From: Planctomycetaceae bacterium
GTDB taxonomy: Bacteria; Planctomycetota; Planctomycetia; Planctomycetales; Planctomycetaceae
Reading direction: 5' to 3'
DNA length: 33,784 nt
NCBI GenBank assembly: GCA_020426545.1
Contig: JAGQPV010000002.1
Coordinates: 1 to 33,784 of the forward strand
Positions 1 through 9,194 of this stretch are shown here, piece after piece. A program made the position numbers and the translations under genes. Below the pieces are notes generated by a model, which was not told the DNA's origin, searched no databases, and worked only from the letters and a program-made list of their open reading frames with translations. Within the stretch, counting starts at the first letter, position 1, and every line of letters begins with the position of its first letter.

Positions 1-270
1 CGCAACGTGCTGATCTACTTCGATGTCCCCACCCGGACCAGGCTGCTCGACCGGCTGGTTGAATCCCTGAGCCACGATGGATATCTGCTGCTGGGGGCCT
101 CCGAAACTCTGCTGGGAGTGACCGACCACTTCGAGAAGTTCTCCCGCTGTCAGTCCCCTGTGTACGCACCGGCGACTTCAAAGAACGGTCCGCATGGAGC
201 AACGGTCGATACTGGAGCTCCCGGATTGGGCATCTCCAGAACGCCCGGCAGCTCCACCTCCCCCCGCTGA
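1..270 (+). CDS. CheR-type chemotaxis protein methyltransferase, C-terminal fragment (5' end outside window)
   Basis: The frame is open from base 1 and gives 89 residues. It begins with RNVLIYFD, the motif that closes the SAM-dependent methyltransferase core of CheR proteins, and continues with GYLLLGASETLLG, the usual C-terminal strand of that fold. CheR proteins methylate glutamates on chemoreceptors, with S-adenosylmethionine as donor. The last 35 or so residues are Ser/Gly/Pro-rich and look like a disordered tail. Because the N-terminus is missing, a CheR fused to CheB, PAS or kinase domains cannot be excluded. The family call is solid for the visible part; its partners lie upstream of the window. 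Confidence 0.85.
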   Translation, partial: RNVLIYFDVPTRTRLLDRLVESLSHDGYLLLGASETLLGVTDHFEKFSRCQSPVYAPATSKNGPHGATVDTGAPGLGISRTPGSSTSPR

Positions 271-1069
271 TTACCAGCCAGATGCCTGCCTCCAGCAGGG
301 GAAACCTGGTTCCCGAGTCCACCCCGGGACGCAGCCGGCCCTGCCTGATCACCGGATCATGCCTCTTCCGCCTGTCGGCCCTGCCTGCGGCTTCACGCCC
401 CGGCAGACCGCACTCCCCTGCAGCCAGTCCATCCGGTTGTGCCGGCCCCACGGACTCCGCTCCACGAATCCGGCCGCATTCCGGCCATTGCGGCGTTCGC
501 CGCTGGCGACCGGGGTGCGGGACGAATATGCTGTTGCTGCAATCGTTTCCGCGACAGGCTTGATTGTTCCGCTGCCGCGGGTATGAATGTCCAGAACAGG
601 GGTTGCCTGCCCGCAGCCGACAGTCGACCGCTGGCCCGGGCCTGCTCTCTCACCATGCGAATGGTCTGATCCGCGGGGCAGAACGGGCGAGGGGGATTGA
701 CTGCCGGAACCGGAACGGCCGGACCAGTGCCTCCTGTCGGCAGTCCACCGTGGCCTGCGGAACGGGGCAGGGGTTTAAGTCGGGTGAGGCAGAGAATTTT
801 CCCACACCTGGCATTTTCATTGCGTACAGCAGACTGGGGCACGATCCGGTTCGCCCCGTCCGTCATCCGTTGAACACAATACATCCATCGCATCGGCCCG
901 GCTTTCTGACGGGAACTGCTGATCAGCTGACTTCTCCGGGTGCCCGGTCTCACAGAGGCCCCCGTCGGAACGAAGCGGAGCTGTTCCTGACAGTCACACG
1001 GCCGGCCAGCGGAATGCAGTCGCCTGCAGAACCCGGAACGTGGTCTTCCGGATTGGTTAAGGGATCCTG
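271..1069. other. Long non-coding gap, no gene seen
   Basis: About 800 bp between the CheR gene and the ABC ATPase. Open frames on both strands here are rich in Pro/Arg/Ser/Cys with no recognisable motif, so they are taken as chance frames in GC-rich DNA. A weak sigma70-like pair occurs near 560-590 (TTGATT, 16-bp spacer, TATGAA), but it is too far upstream and too degenerate to assign. The only clear signal is the ribosome binding site AAGGGA (1059-1064), placed 5 nt before the ATG at 1070. Confidence 0.5.
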
Positions 1070-2005
1070 ATGCAGACCGAGAACGTGATCGAAATCCGCA
1101 ACCTCAGCAAGGTTTACCGGGACTTCTGGGGGCGGCGCAAGGTTCAGGCACTCAAATCCCTGAGCCTCGACGTGAAAAAGGGCGAGGTGTTCGGTCTGCT
1201 GGGGCCGAACGGCTCCGGCAAGACAACCACCCTCAAGCTGCTGCTGGGGCTGCTGTTCCCTTCCGACGGCGAAATCCGCGTGCTCGGCAAGCCCGCGGCC
1301 GACGTCGATAAGAACGAACGTATCGGCTATCTGCCGGAAGAATCGTATCTCTATCGATTCCTGAACGCGGAAGAAACGCTCGAGTTCTACGGCCGGCTGT
1401 TCAAAATGCCCGCCGAAGAACGCCGCAAACGGGCCGACGAACTGATTAAACAGGTCGGTCTCGATCATGCCCGCCGCCGCCAGCTGAAAGAATACTCCAA
1501 GGGAATGACCCGCCGGATCGGTCTGGCTCAGGCCCTGATCAACGATCCCGACCTGGTGATGCTGGACGAACCGACCAGTGGTCTCGACCCCATCGGCACC
1601 CGCGAAATGAAGGATATGATCATCCGCCTGAAGGAGCAGGGGAAGACGGTGGTCATGTGCTCTCACCTGCTGGCCGATGTGCAGGATGTGTGCGACCGGA
1701 TCGCCATTCTGTACGCCGGCGAACTGAAGGTGATGGGCCGGGTCGACGAACTGCTCAGCGAGCAGGATGAAACACAGCTGCTCACCAGCCGCCTGAACGA
1801 CGAGGCCCTGGCTGAAGTGCGGCAGGTGCTGGAACGGCACAACGCGAAGATGCTCAAAGTGGGCCACCCGACAGCCAGCCTGGAGGATCTGTTCCTCCGC
1901 ACGGTGGATGAAAGCCGGGCCCGGCCTGGCCGCCGCTTCATGCCGGGAGAGGACGGTGCCGCCGGCACTCCCGCTCCGGCACCGGCGGCAACTCCTGAAA
2001 GCTGA
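1070..2005 (+). CDS. ABC transporter ATP-binding protein (ABC-2 export type)
   Basis: A 311-residue ATPase subunit that powers an ABC-2 type exporter on the cytoplasmic face of the membrane. Visible motifs in order are Walker [10 protein letters not shown] (residues about 45-53), the Q-loop region around YLPEESYLY, the signature YSKGMTRR (a variant of LSGGQ, common in CcmA/NatA-like proteins), Walker [14 protein letters not shown], and the switch histidine in VVMCSHLL. The last 40 residues are Ala/Pro-rich and probably disordered. ATG at 1070 follows AAGGGA at 5 nt. The gene precedes an ABC-2 permease on the same strand, separated by 271 bp and a hairpin, so the two may have separate transcription or a processed message. 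The substrate is unknown. Confidence 0.93.
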   Translation: MQTENVIEIRNLSKVYRDFWGRRKVQALKSLSLDVKKGEVFGLLGPNGSGKTTTLKLLLGLLFPSDGEIRVLGKPAADVDKNERIGYLPEESYLYRFLNAEETLEFYGRLFKMPAEERRKRADELIKQVGLDHARRRQLKEYSKGMTRRIGLAQALINDPDLVMLDEPTSGLDPIGTREMKDMIIRLKEQGKTVVMCSHLLADVQDVCDRIAILYAGELKVMGRVDELLSEQDETQLLTSRLNDEALAEVRQVLERHNAKMLKVGHPTASLEDLFLRTVDESRARPGRRFMPGEDGAAGTPAPAPAATPES

Positions 2006-2010
2006 TGCCG

Positions 2011-2026
2011 GACCGGGTTACCGGTC
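2011..2026 (+). terminator. Hairpin after ABC ATPase gene, possible terminator
   Basis: GACCGG (2011-2016) pairs perfectly with CCGGTC (2021-2026) across the tetraloop GTTA, starting 6 nt after the stop codon. No T-run follows. A 16-bp near-exact tandem duplication begins inside it (2019-2034 and 2035-2050, one internal mismatch plus the last base). Confidence 0.4.
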
Positions 2027-2276
2027 AACCAGTGTACCGGTCAAACAGTCAACGAGGCTTCCCGGCCAGCAGTCGCCACGGCGGCAGCCAGTCTCCGGAT
2101 CTGAGATCAACCCGTGAATTCTGCCGTGCGGCCGGATCATTCCAGACAGGCACCGACTGCCGGCCTGTTCTGTTTCCGGTGGCGGGCGGGTTCAATCAGA
2201 GTTCTACTCGCAGAGACTGTCTCATCAGAATCTGATTCTCATCATCACCTGAGGGTGTGACCAGGCTTCGCTTCCC

Positions 2277-3878
2277 ATGAATTTCAATCCCCTACCGTAC
2301 CCCATCGGCCAGGCAGTGATTTTCTGGCTGATTCTGTTTGGTTCTGTCACCGGAATCGTGCTGGCGATCGCCCTGTTCACCTCTCTGGTTGCCAGAGGCC
2401 TGAAAGGGCCGGCGGCCGTTCTGGGGCAGGTGCGGGATTTCGCGGTCGATATGATCCGGCTCTCCCCGCGGAGGGTGTTCGCGCTTTCCTCGCTGACCTT
2501 CAAGGAAGCCATCCGTCGCAAGGCGCTCCTGATTTTCGTCGTGTTCGCGCTGCTGTTCATGTTCGGCGGCTGGTTCCTCTCCGGGACCGGGGAACGCCCC
2601 GACGAACAGGCCCGGGTCTACATCAGTTTCGTGCTGCGGGTGATTGGCTGGCTGACGCTTCCCGTGGTGCTGCTGCTTTCCTGCTGGGGCATTCCGGAAG
2701 ATATCCGTGCCCGTTCGCTGCATACCGTGGTGACCAAACCGGCCCGCCGGAATGAAATTTTCCTCGGTCGTTTCCTGGGGTTCTCCGCGGTCGGCTCCAT
2801 CATCGTCGTCATCATGGGCGTGGTGGGTTACTTCTGGATCGTGCGGCAGACTCCTTCCGATCTGGTCGCCCGGGTTCCCCGTTACGGCGACCTGGCCTTC
2901 CTCGACCGCGAAGGAAACCCCGGCCGCGGCGTGAATGTGGGCGACATGTGGGAGTTCCGCTCCTATGTGGAAGGCGCCACCCGGGCACGGGGCCTGTGGC
3001 GGTTCAAAGATGTCTATCCCGGTGACAACCCGGATGAAGGGCTGGTCCTCGAGTCGCGGTTTGAAGCCTTCCGTACCCACAAGGGAGACATGGAGCGGGG
3101 CCTGCTCTGCGAGCTGAGCTTCTTCAACCCCGAGACCGAACTGCGGGTGCGGCACCGACCGTTCCAGGTGAAGGAATTCAGCCAGAACGAGATCAAAATC
3201 GACCGCAAGCTGTCGATGTACGACGAGGAAACCAATACCACGAAAGAAGTCGACCTGTTCGACGACCTGATCACCGACGGCACCCTGTATGTGGAAGCCC
3301 GGGCGATTGACCCGGGACAGTACCTCGGCATGGCCCGGCCGGATCTGTTCATCCGCATGGCGAACCGCCCCTTCTATGTGGGTTACGCCAAAGCGGTCTT
3401 CGGTATCTGGATGATGGCCATCCTGGTGGTGGCTCTGGGAGTCACAGCCAGCTGCTTCGTCAAAGGGCCGGTCGCCACCCTGCTGACGCTGACCTTCCTG
3501 ATCATCGGCCAGGGTTTCCGCGAATTCATGGACCGCATGGTCTTTCAGAACCTGAACAACGTGCTGGCGGGCGGTGGACCGGTCGAATCGTGGATCCGGC
3601 TGATTCGCCACATGAACCCCCAGGTGCCGATGGAGCCCGGTGTCTCCACCTCAATCATTCAGTTTGTCGATGCCCGCATGTTCGACCTGCTGTGGATTGT
3701 GCAGCATATTGTGCCTGACTTCCGGCACTTCCGCATGGCGCCGTATATCGCCAACGGATTCGATGTGAACTTCGAGTCAGCGATTGTCCCCGGACTTGCT
3801 GTGATGTTCGGCTATCTGCTGCCATGTCTTCTCCTGGGCTACTTCAGCCTCAAACTCCGCGAGCTCGAAGCGAAATGA
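2277..3878 (+). CDS. ABC-2 type transporter permease with large extracytoplasmic insert
   Basis: A 533-residue integral membrane protein. Hydrophobic segments are visible at roughly residues 15-40, 84-105, 120-142, 163-190, 372-396, 398-417 and 500-525. The stretch between about 190 and 370 is soluble, charged and Trp/Arg/Asp-rich, and probably lies outside the membrane between helices 4 and 5. The layout suits an ABC-2 permease of the NosY/Gld/YhfK-like group, paired with the ATPase at 1070-2005. The protein ends on the ATGA that also starts the next gene, so the two are translationally coupled. The start at 2277 is the ATG before the first helix; its ribosome site is weak (GAGG about 20 nt upstream), so the start is moderately certain. 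The substrate cannot be told from sequence. Confidence 0.85.
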   Translation: MNFNPLPYPIGQAVIFWLILFGSVTGIVLAIALFTSLVARGLKGPAAVLGQVRDFAVDMIRLSPRRVFALSSLTFKEAIRRKALLIFVVFALLFMFGGWFLSGTGERPDEQARVYISFVLRVIGWLTLPVVLLLSCWGIPEDIRARSLHTVVTKPARRNEIFLGRFLGFSAVGSIIVVIMGVVGYFWIVRQTPSDLVARVPRYGDLAFLDREGNPGRGVNVGDMWEFRSYVEGATRARGLWRFKDVYPGDNPDEGLVLESRFEAFRTHKGDMERGLLCELSFFNPETELRVRHRPFQVKEFSQNEIKIDRKLSMYDEETNTTKEVDLFDDLITDGTLYVEARAIDPGQYLGMARPDLFIRMANRPFYVGYAKAVFGIWMMAILVVALGVTASCFVKGPVATLLTLTFLIIGQGFREFMDRMVFQNLNNVLAGGGPVESWIRLIRHMNPQVPMEPGVSTSIIQFVDARMFDLLWIVQHIVPDFRHFRMAPYIANGFDVNFESAIVPGLAVMFGYLLPCLLLGYFSLKLRELEAK

Positions 3879-5233
3879 ACCGACTCAGCTCCCGTAACCG
3901 TAAAGTCGTGTACCTGGTCGGCATGATTGTGCTGCTGGTACCGATCATCGTTCTCGGCATGCCCGCCGCTTCCGGCGAAGGCTCTGGCGGGTACCTGGCC
4001 CGGCTGCGGCAGGAACACGACCTGGGCGAAACCAGCCTGGGCGAGGTGGATCCGTCCAGTGCCACCATGAACCTGGTGCTGCTGGGTCTGCGAGGCGTGG
4101 CCACGAACATCCTGTGGATGCAGCTGCAGGAGCAGAAGGAAACCAAGCAGTGGTTTCAGATGAAGGCCACGACGGATTCCATCACCCAGCTGCAGCCGCA
4201 CTTCCTCAAAGTCTGGCAGTACCACGGGTGGAACCTGGCCTTCAACGTCTCGGCCGAATGGGACCAGGTCGAGGACCGGTACTACTGGGTCAAGGAAGGC
4301 ACCAAGTTCACCATGCAGGGATCCCGGCGGAACGAGCGGTTCCCCGAACTGTACTGGGATGTGGGCAACATGCTGGGCAAGAAGATCGGCCGCTCCGACG
4401 AATGGCAGTTCTTCCGCAGGTTCTACAAGTCCGACCCGAACACCAAGCTCTTTGAAGGCGGCCCCGACCCGGAGATTTCCCGGTTTGGCGCCAGTGAGTT
4501 CGAAGACAACTATCTGGCCTCCAAGTACTGGTTCCATGTCGCCAACGACAAGGAAGAGTCTCAGGCGCAGCACATCATGATGCGGATGGTGTTCCGGCAG
4601 TATCCCGCACGGGCTCAGATGGATTATGCCGACGCCCTGCAGCGGGAAGGGCTGTTCGGCGAACGGACCGGCCAGGCCTGGGCGGAAGCCTACCGCGACT
4701 GGACCGAACAGTACCGCACCGGAGATCCCGGCTTCGGCCAGGAGATCTTCTACACACCGGCCGGTGGAGTCCGTCTGGAAGCCAGCGAAGCCGACATGCG
4801 GGAACTGGCAAAGAAGGACAGTGTCAGTCTGCGCGACAAGCGGACCTGGACCAGCCGGTACCAGGACATCGTCAGCTACCGGTACTGGCGAACCCGGTCT
4901 GATGCCGAATCCCGCGGCAAGACGGAAGCCGCCCACCGCGAAATCTTCGAAGGTCAGAAGCTGTTCCGCGAAGGACGGCTGCTGGAATCAAAGGAGATGC
5001 TGGAAGCCGGCATGGAGAAATTCGCCAGCCTGCTGGAAGACTACCCCTCTCTGACGAGCGACGACGGCTTCATCGAAGAAGGGCTGATGGCCGTGCTGTA
5101 CTGGCGGCACATCCACACCCTGCTGGAAATTCCCTTCCCGGAGAACTTCGCCCTCCGCAAGCTGTGGGAGAAGGAAGCCGCCCGCATTCCCTCGCTGGAG
5201 ATCGACTTCCGCCGCGACAACGGAATCGGCTGA
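3875..5233 (+). CDS. Membrane-anchored hypothetical protein coupled to ABC permease
   Basis: A 452-residue protein of unknown function. One hydrophobic helix at residues 9-29 follows a basic N-terminus (RNRK), so it is probably an N-in signal anchor with the rest outside the cytoplasm. The body is rich in Trp, Tyr, Glu and Arg and appears helical. It includes a segment around LKVWQYHGWNLAFNVSAEWD and a C-terminal stretch (FREGRLLESKEMLEAG, then LLEDYP) that resembles tetratricopeptide-type helices. The ATG at 3875 overlaps the permease stop by 4 bp, and this start puts the anchor at the N-terminus; an upstream in-frame start at 3824 would lie within the permease gene and is rejected. Coupling implies it works with the exporter, perhaps as a periplasmic partner. 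No catalytic motif is recognised. Confidence 0.85.
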   Translation: MNRLSSRNRKVVYLVGMIVLLVPIIVLGMPAASGEGSGGYLARLRQEHDLGETSLGEVDPSSATMNLVLLGLRGVATNILWMQLQEQKETKQWFQMKATTDSITQLQPHFLKVWQYHGWNLAFNVSAEWDQVEDRYYWVKEGTKFTMQGSRRNERFPELYWDVGNMLGKKIGRSDEWQFFRRFYKSDPNTKLFEGGPDPEISRFGASEFEDNYLASKYWFHVANDKEESQAQHIMMRMVFRQYPARAQMDYADALQREGLFGERTGQAWAEAYRDWTEQYRTGDPGFGQEIFYTPAGGVRLEASEADMRELAKKDSVSLRDKRTWTSRYQDIVSYRYWRTRSDAESRGKTEAAHREIFEGQKLFREGRLLESKEMLEAGMEKFASLLEDYPSLTSDDGFIEEGLMAVLYWRHIHTLLEIPFPENFALRKLWEKEAARIPSLEIDFRRDNGIG

Positions 5234-5293
5234 ACAACCTCCGGCCTCCCGGCCGGAGCAGGCCGCGATCATTGGCCGATGACCACGTTTCCC

Positions 5294-5325
5294 CACGACA
5301 TCCGTCAGCCATGACGGATGTCGTG
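5294..5325. terminator. Perfect 14-bp hairpin between convergent genes, bidirectional terminator candidate
   Basis: CACGACATCCGTCA (5294-5307) is the exact reverse complement of TGACGGATGTCGTG (5312-5325), with the tetraloop GCCA between them. It sits between the stop of the plus-strand ABC cluster (5233) and the stop of the minus-strand esterase (5345), where it could serve both. No strong T-run flanks it; GTTTCCCC lies on one side and CATTTCC on the other. Confidence 0.6.
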
Positions 5326-5344
5326 TGCATTTCCAGACGGTCAG

Positions 5345-6211
5345 TCAGTCGGCCCCGTCTTCGGTCGGAGCAGCCGCCTTCTTCTGCAGGGCGAGCATGG
5401 CCCGGGCATACCGCTGGCCGAACAGCCGGGCCGAAGCGGCATCAAAGTGAACCCCGTCGCTCTTCGCCCTGATCCCTTCCGCCGAGACACAACTGGCCTG
5501 CGGAATACTCCGCCCGGCTTCTCTCAGCGCCGCATTGACTGCGGCCGCATGAGGATATCGGTCCGACTGCTCGAGGAAATGTCCCAGTTCGCCACAGACG
5601 AACGGGACTTCTCCCGCCCCCAGATCCTCCCGCAGGTCGCGGACCATCCCCGCCAGCCGCTCGCCGTAGGTGGCGACCGACTCCGGATTCCTCGTGTCTG
5701 ACTCCCCCTGGTGCCACAGAATCCCCTTCAGCTGACCGCTCTCCATGCCGGCTTTTGCTCTCCGCAGCGCCGCAGCATACAGGTCGCCCCCTTTCTCCCA
5801 GCGGTTCAGTGGTGTGCCTCCCACGGCACAGGGGATGAGTCCGATCGTCACCTGCGGACTGGCTGCAGCCATCGCCGGACCAAACCCCGATCCCGGCCCC
5901 ACGCCCGCCACCCGGGGTTTGTCGAAATGCAGCGGGTCGGCCGCCGGCACCCAGGTTCCCTGCTTCGTGAACTTCAGCACGCGGGCGGGTGCTTTGCGGT
6001 CCCCCTCGGTCATCTTCCCCCGGCCGGCCATGTTTGACTGGCCGATCAGCAGGTACAGCGGAAACTTCTCCCGCTCCGGAACCGCAGTCGCCTCTGCTTC
6101 GGCAGGAGATCCCCCGGCACCTGCTGCTGGTTCGCTGGAGATGGCCGCCCCGGTGAATCCCAGCAGAAGCAACAGCAGCAGCCCCCCTGGAACCACCGAT
6201 TGAATTGCCAT
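5345..6211 (-). CDS. Secreted sialate O-acetylesterase-like SGNH hydrolase
   Basis: 288 residues with a signal peptide (MAIQS... then a run of seven Leu, ending near GAAISSE). The mature part shows SASA/DUF303 family marks: LLIGQSNMAGRG with the nucleophile Ser59 in GQSN, a Gly block around VGGTPLNRW, WHQGESDT with the conserved Gln-Gly-Glu, and DGVHFD near the C-terminus giving the catalytic Asp and His. Members remove acetyl groups from sialic acids or from plant and algal polysaccharides, which fits a planctomycete that scavenges glycans. The start at 6211 is chosen because the signal peptide begins there; a 14-residue upstream extension from 6253 would put Arg/Pro residues before it. The natural substrate is not known. 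Confidence 0.85.
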   Translation of the reverse strand: MAIQSVVPGGLLLLLLLGFTGAAISSEPAAGAGGSPAEAEATAVPEREKFPLYLLIGQSNMAGRGKMTEGDRKAPARVLKFTKQGTWVPAADPLHFDKPRVAGVGPGSGFGPAMAAASPQVTIGLIPCAVGGTPLNRWEKGGDLYAAALRRAKAGMESGQLKGILWHQGESDTRNPESVATYGERLAGMVRDLREDLGAGEVPFVCGELGHFLEQSDRYPHAAAVNAALREAGRSIPQASCVSAEGIRAKSDGVHFDAASARLFGQRYARAMLALQKKAAAPTEDGAD

Positions 6212-6520
6212 TCGCGCAGTCTGACATCGCGGAGCGGGCCGTCGAACAGTCATGGAGAACCTTGCTTTCCAGACAGAAATATGGAGTCGCGTGCTGCATA
6301 GGACCGGCAGAGCAGAAATTGTGCACGGAAAAACTTGCGGGTGTCAATCAGCAGCCGATCGTGGTTTTCAACCCGTTGAGACTTTCCAGCCCATGGGAGT
6401 CCTGTAAGAATATGGAGTTAGAGATGTGGCTTCGAAGAAGGTTGGCCTGACTGCCGGGAGGGCAGGTCGGGCCCCGCCGGACGAGACTCGCAGGCATCAT
6501 GCCGCTTGAGGATAACCAGC
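6212..6520. promoter_or_regulatory. Divergent intergenic region (esterase / CBS protein)
   Basis: 309 bp separate two genes read outward, so promoters for both must lie here unless transcription comes from further away. No convincing -35/-10 pair was found. The decamer AATATGGAGT occurs twice, about 130 bp apart (near 6281 and 6410). GAGG at 6508-6511 is the ribosome site for the CBS gene. Confidence 0.4.
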
Positions 6521-7006
6521 ATGGTTGACTCAGCCGATCAGCCGGAACTCCGCAGTATTCTGCTGTCGACAACTGTCGGCGAGCTGGTGCTGTCGACCCG
6601 GCCCACGCTCCAGCCGGATGATACGGTTGCCGCCGCCGCCGACGAAATGCGAAATGCCAGCCACGGGTGCTCCCTGATCTGCGAGCACGGACGGCTGGTC
6701 GGCATTTTTACCGAGCGCGATCTGCTCGGCGTGCTGGGCAGTGGCCGCGGCCTCGACACCGCTCTGCGGGATGTGATGACATCCGACCCGAAGACGGTGT
6801 CCACTCAGGACACGCTGTTCAACGCAATCCGCTGGATGGACCAGGGCGGTTACCGGCGGCTGCCGGTGGTCGATGCCAGCCAGCAGCCGGTGGGAATTGT
6901 GGACGTCAAAACCGTCTCGCACTTCCTGGTGGAACACTACCCCGCCGCTGTCTACAACCAGGCCGCCCACGCCCAGTTAATTGCGCGGCACAGGGAGGGA
7001 GCCTGA
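6521..7006 (+). CDS. CBS-domain pair protein
   Basis: 161 residues made almost entirely of two CBS motifs. CBS1 covers roughly residues 22-72 and ends in LVGIFTERDLLGVL; CBS2 covers roughly 83-137 (VMTSDPKTVSTQDTLFNAI, then YRRLPVVDASQQPVGIVDVK). Such stand-alone Bateman modules bind adenine nucleotides or S-adenosyl compounds and act as energy or ligand sensors. The ATG at 6521 follows GAGG at 9 nt; a TTG 15 nt upstream lies over that site and is less likely. A GC-rich hairpin follows the stop. The gene precedes korAB by about 300 bp on the same strand, so a link to that enzyme is possible but not shown. Confidence 0.88.
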   Translation: MVDSADQPELRSILLSTTVGELVLSTRPTLQPDDTVAAAADEMRNASHGCSLICEHGRLVGIFTERDLLGVLGSGRGLDTALRDVMTSDPKTVSTQDTLFNAIRWMDQGGYRRLPVVDASQQPVGIVDVKTVSHFLVEHYPAAVYNQAAHAQLIARHREGA

Positions 7007-7308
7007 CCCGTCATGACCGGCCGGCTGCCGGCCCCGGTTCATGGCAACAACCACCTGAATCCGCTTCTGTCACACGAGATTTCTGCCGGTGCCTTCTGAG
7101 GCAGGCCACAGTCTCCCAGCCGGTCAACAAGCAGGAATATCCGCCCGTTCGATACACTGACCAGACCGCCTGGTCCTCAAATCACCCTCATCAGGCCGGA
7201 CCTGTCACCGGGTCTCCTGAGCCTTCCGCCGCCTGCTTCCGTCCGCATGGCCTGCACACTCTGTCTGGCTGTCTGACCGAGCACAATTAAGAGGAACCAG
7301 AGACTGAT
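7007..7308. other. Intergenic region before korA, with hairpins
   Basis: 302 bp. Just after the CBS stop, GGCCGG (7019-7024) and CCGGCC (7028-7033) form a tight hairpin without a T-run, a likely transcript end. A second hairpin, GACCAG (7159-7164) with CTGGTC (7170-7175), lies 133 bp before korA, perhaps in its leader. GAGGA (7291-7295) is the nearest Shine-Dalgarno-like site to the korA ATG, at a long spacing of 13 nt. No promoter is convincing. Confidence 0.45.
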
Positions 7309-9189
7309 ATGTCCTCTTCCGATGTTGCCGCGCCGCATAGCAGCAATGGTAAAGATGTTGAGCAGCTGGAAACCGTTGTTATCCGCTTCTGCGGCGACAG
7401 CGGCGATGGCATGCAGCTGGCTGGTACCCAGTTTACGAATGTCTCCGCGACATTCGGCAACGACGTCAGCACTCTGCCCGACTTTCCAGCTGAAATCCGT
7501 GCTCCGGCCGGCTCGCTCAGTGGCGTCAGTGGTTTCCAGATCAGCTTTTCCAGCCGCGACATCTACACCCCGGGCGATGAAGTCGACACGCTGGTCGCCA
7601 TGAACCCCGCGGCGCTGAAAACCAACCTGGCCGACCTCAAACGCGGTGGAACGCTGATCGTCAACGAGGACGCCTTCGACAAGGGCAACCTCGGCAAAGC
7701 CAACTACGATCATAACCCGCTGGACGACAACGACGCCCTGGCCGGTTATCGCGTCCACAAGGTGCCCATGACCCGGCTGACCCGGGACGCCGTGGAAGGG
7801 CTGGGCCTGTCGCAGCGGGAAGCCGACCGCTGCCGGAACTTCTTCGCCCTGGGCCTGGTGTACTGGCTGTACGAGCGGGATGCGAAACCCACCGAAGAAT
7901 GGGTGAACCAGAAGTTCGCCCGCAACCCTTCCGTGGCGGAAGCCAACCTGCGGGCCATGCGGGCCGGGTCGAATTACGGCTTTTCCACCGAGACGTTCAC
8001 CGTCCATTACCATGTGGCTCCGGCCCAGCTGAAGCCCGGCCGTTACCGCAAAATCACCGGCAACGAAGCCCTGGCATTCGGGCTGGCCACGGTCGCCAAA
8101 CTCAGCGGCAAAGGCCTGTTCTTCGCCGGCTACCCCATCACGCCGGCCAGCGACATTCTGCATGAGCTGTCCAAGCTGAAGAACTTCGGCGTGCGGACTT
8201 TCCAGGCGGAAGACGAAATCGCCGCCATGGCCGCCTGCGATGGGGCTGCTTTCGCCGGCGAGCTGGCCGTCACTGCGTCCAGCGGCCCGGGCATCTGCCT
8301 GAAAGGCGAGGCCATGGGGCTGGGCATGATCACCGAACTGCCGATGGTGATCATCAACGTGCAGCGGGGTGGTCCCAGCACCGGCCTGCCCACGAAGACG
8401 GAACAGTCCGACCTGATGCTGTCCATGTTCGGCCGCAACGGCGAATCCCCGCTGCCGATTGTGGCGGCCTCCAGCCCGGCCGACTGTTTTGACGCCATTC
8501 AGGAAGCCTTCCGGATCGCCGTCACTTTCATGACTCCGGTGATCTTCCTGTCCGATGGTTACATCGGCAACGGGGCCGAACCCTGGCAGCTGCCAGAGAT
8601 TTCGGACCTGAAACCGATCACAGTCAGGCACCCTGAAGGTCCCAACGGTGAGAACGGCGAATTTCTGCCGTACCTGCGGGATGAAAACCTCGCCCGGCCG
8701 TGGGCCGTGCCGGGGACACCGAAGCTGGAGCACCGGGTGGGAGGTCTTGAGAAGGCTGACGTCACCGGGAACGTGGAATACAGCCCGACCAACCATCAGC
8801 ACATGACGGACGTGCGGGCCAGGAAGGTGGCGAAAGTCGCCGAATTCATCCCTGAGCAGGAGCTGGAAGGCCCCGACAGCGGTCGCCTGCTGGTTCTCAG
8901 CTGGGGTGGAACTTACGGGTCTGTGCGAACTGCCGTCCGGCGGGCCATCGATGCCGGTCATTCGGTGGCACATGCCCACCTGCGTCATCTCAGCCCGTTC
9001 CCGCGGAATCTGGGTGACATCATCAGCCGCTTTGACAAAGTGCTGATTCCCGAACTGAACACCGGTCAGCTGCGGTTTGTGATCCGGGCCACGTTCCTCG
9101 CGGACGCGGTCGGCCTGAACAAAGTTCAGGGCAAGCCATTCCTGATCAGCGAAATTTACCACAAGATCGAATCGCTTCTGGAAGACTGA
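7309..9189 (+). CDS. korA: 2-oxoacid:ferredoxin oxidoreductase, fused gamma-alpha subunit (2-oxoglutarate type, KorA)
   Basis: A 626-residue fused subunit. The gamma domain comes first (residues about 23-200, starting [17 protein letters not shown]), then the alpha/pyrimidine-binding domain from about residue 245 with [18 protein letters not shown] and [18 protein letters not shown], all typical of the OFOR superfamily. The enzyme oxidatively decarboxylates a 2-oxoacid, normally 2-oxoglutarate to succinyl-CoA, passing electrons to ferredoxin; the reverse reaction fixes CO2 in the reductive TCA cycle. The gene is 5 nt upstream of korB, so the two are an operon. The gamma-alpha fusion plus separate beta subunit matches two-subunit KorAB enzymes found also in aerobes. 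Substrate choice among 2-oxoacids is inferred from overall similarity. Confidence 0.92.
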   Translation: MSSSDVAAPHSSNGKDVEQLETVVIRFCGDSGDGMQLAGTQFTNVSATFGNDVSTLPDFPAEIRAPAGSLSGVSGFQISFSSRDIYTPGDEVDTLVAMNPAALKTNLADLKRGGTLIVNEDAFDKGNLGKANYDHNPLDDNDALAGYRVHKVPMTRLTRDAVEGLGLSQREADRCRNFFALGLVYWLYERDAKPTEEWVNQKFARNPSVAEANLRAMRAGSNYGFSTETFTVHYHVAPAQLKPGRYRKITGNEALAFGLATVAKLSGKGLFFAGYPITPASDILHELSKLKNFGVRTFQAEDEIAAMAACDGAAFAGELAVTASSGPGICLKGEAMGLGMITELPMVIINVQRGGPSTGLPTKTEQSDLMLSMFGRNGESPLPIVAASSPADCFDAIQEAFRIAVTFMTPVIFLSDGYIGNGAEPWQLPEISDLKPITVRHPEGPNGENGEFLPYLRDENLARPWAVPGTPKLEHRVGGLEKADVTGNVEYSPTNHQHMTDVRARKVAKVAEFIPEQELEGPDSGRLLVLSWGGTYGSVRTAVRRAIDAGHSVAHAHLRHLSPFPRNLGDIISRFDKVLIPELNTGQLRFVIRATFLADAVGLNKVQGKPFLISEIYHKIESLLED

Positions 9190-9194
9190 ACCCG

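Noticed and set aside
393-953. Minus-strand open frame in the first gap
   Set aside because: Cys/Arg/Pro-rich sequence without motif or ribosome site; overlaps other equally poor frames.
564-1070. Plus-strand open frame before the ABC ATPase
   Set aside because: Low-complexity Arg/Ser/Pro composition and no family resemblance; judged a chance frame.
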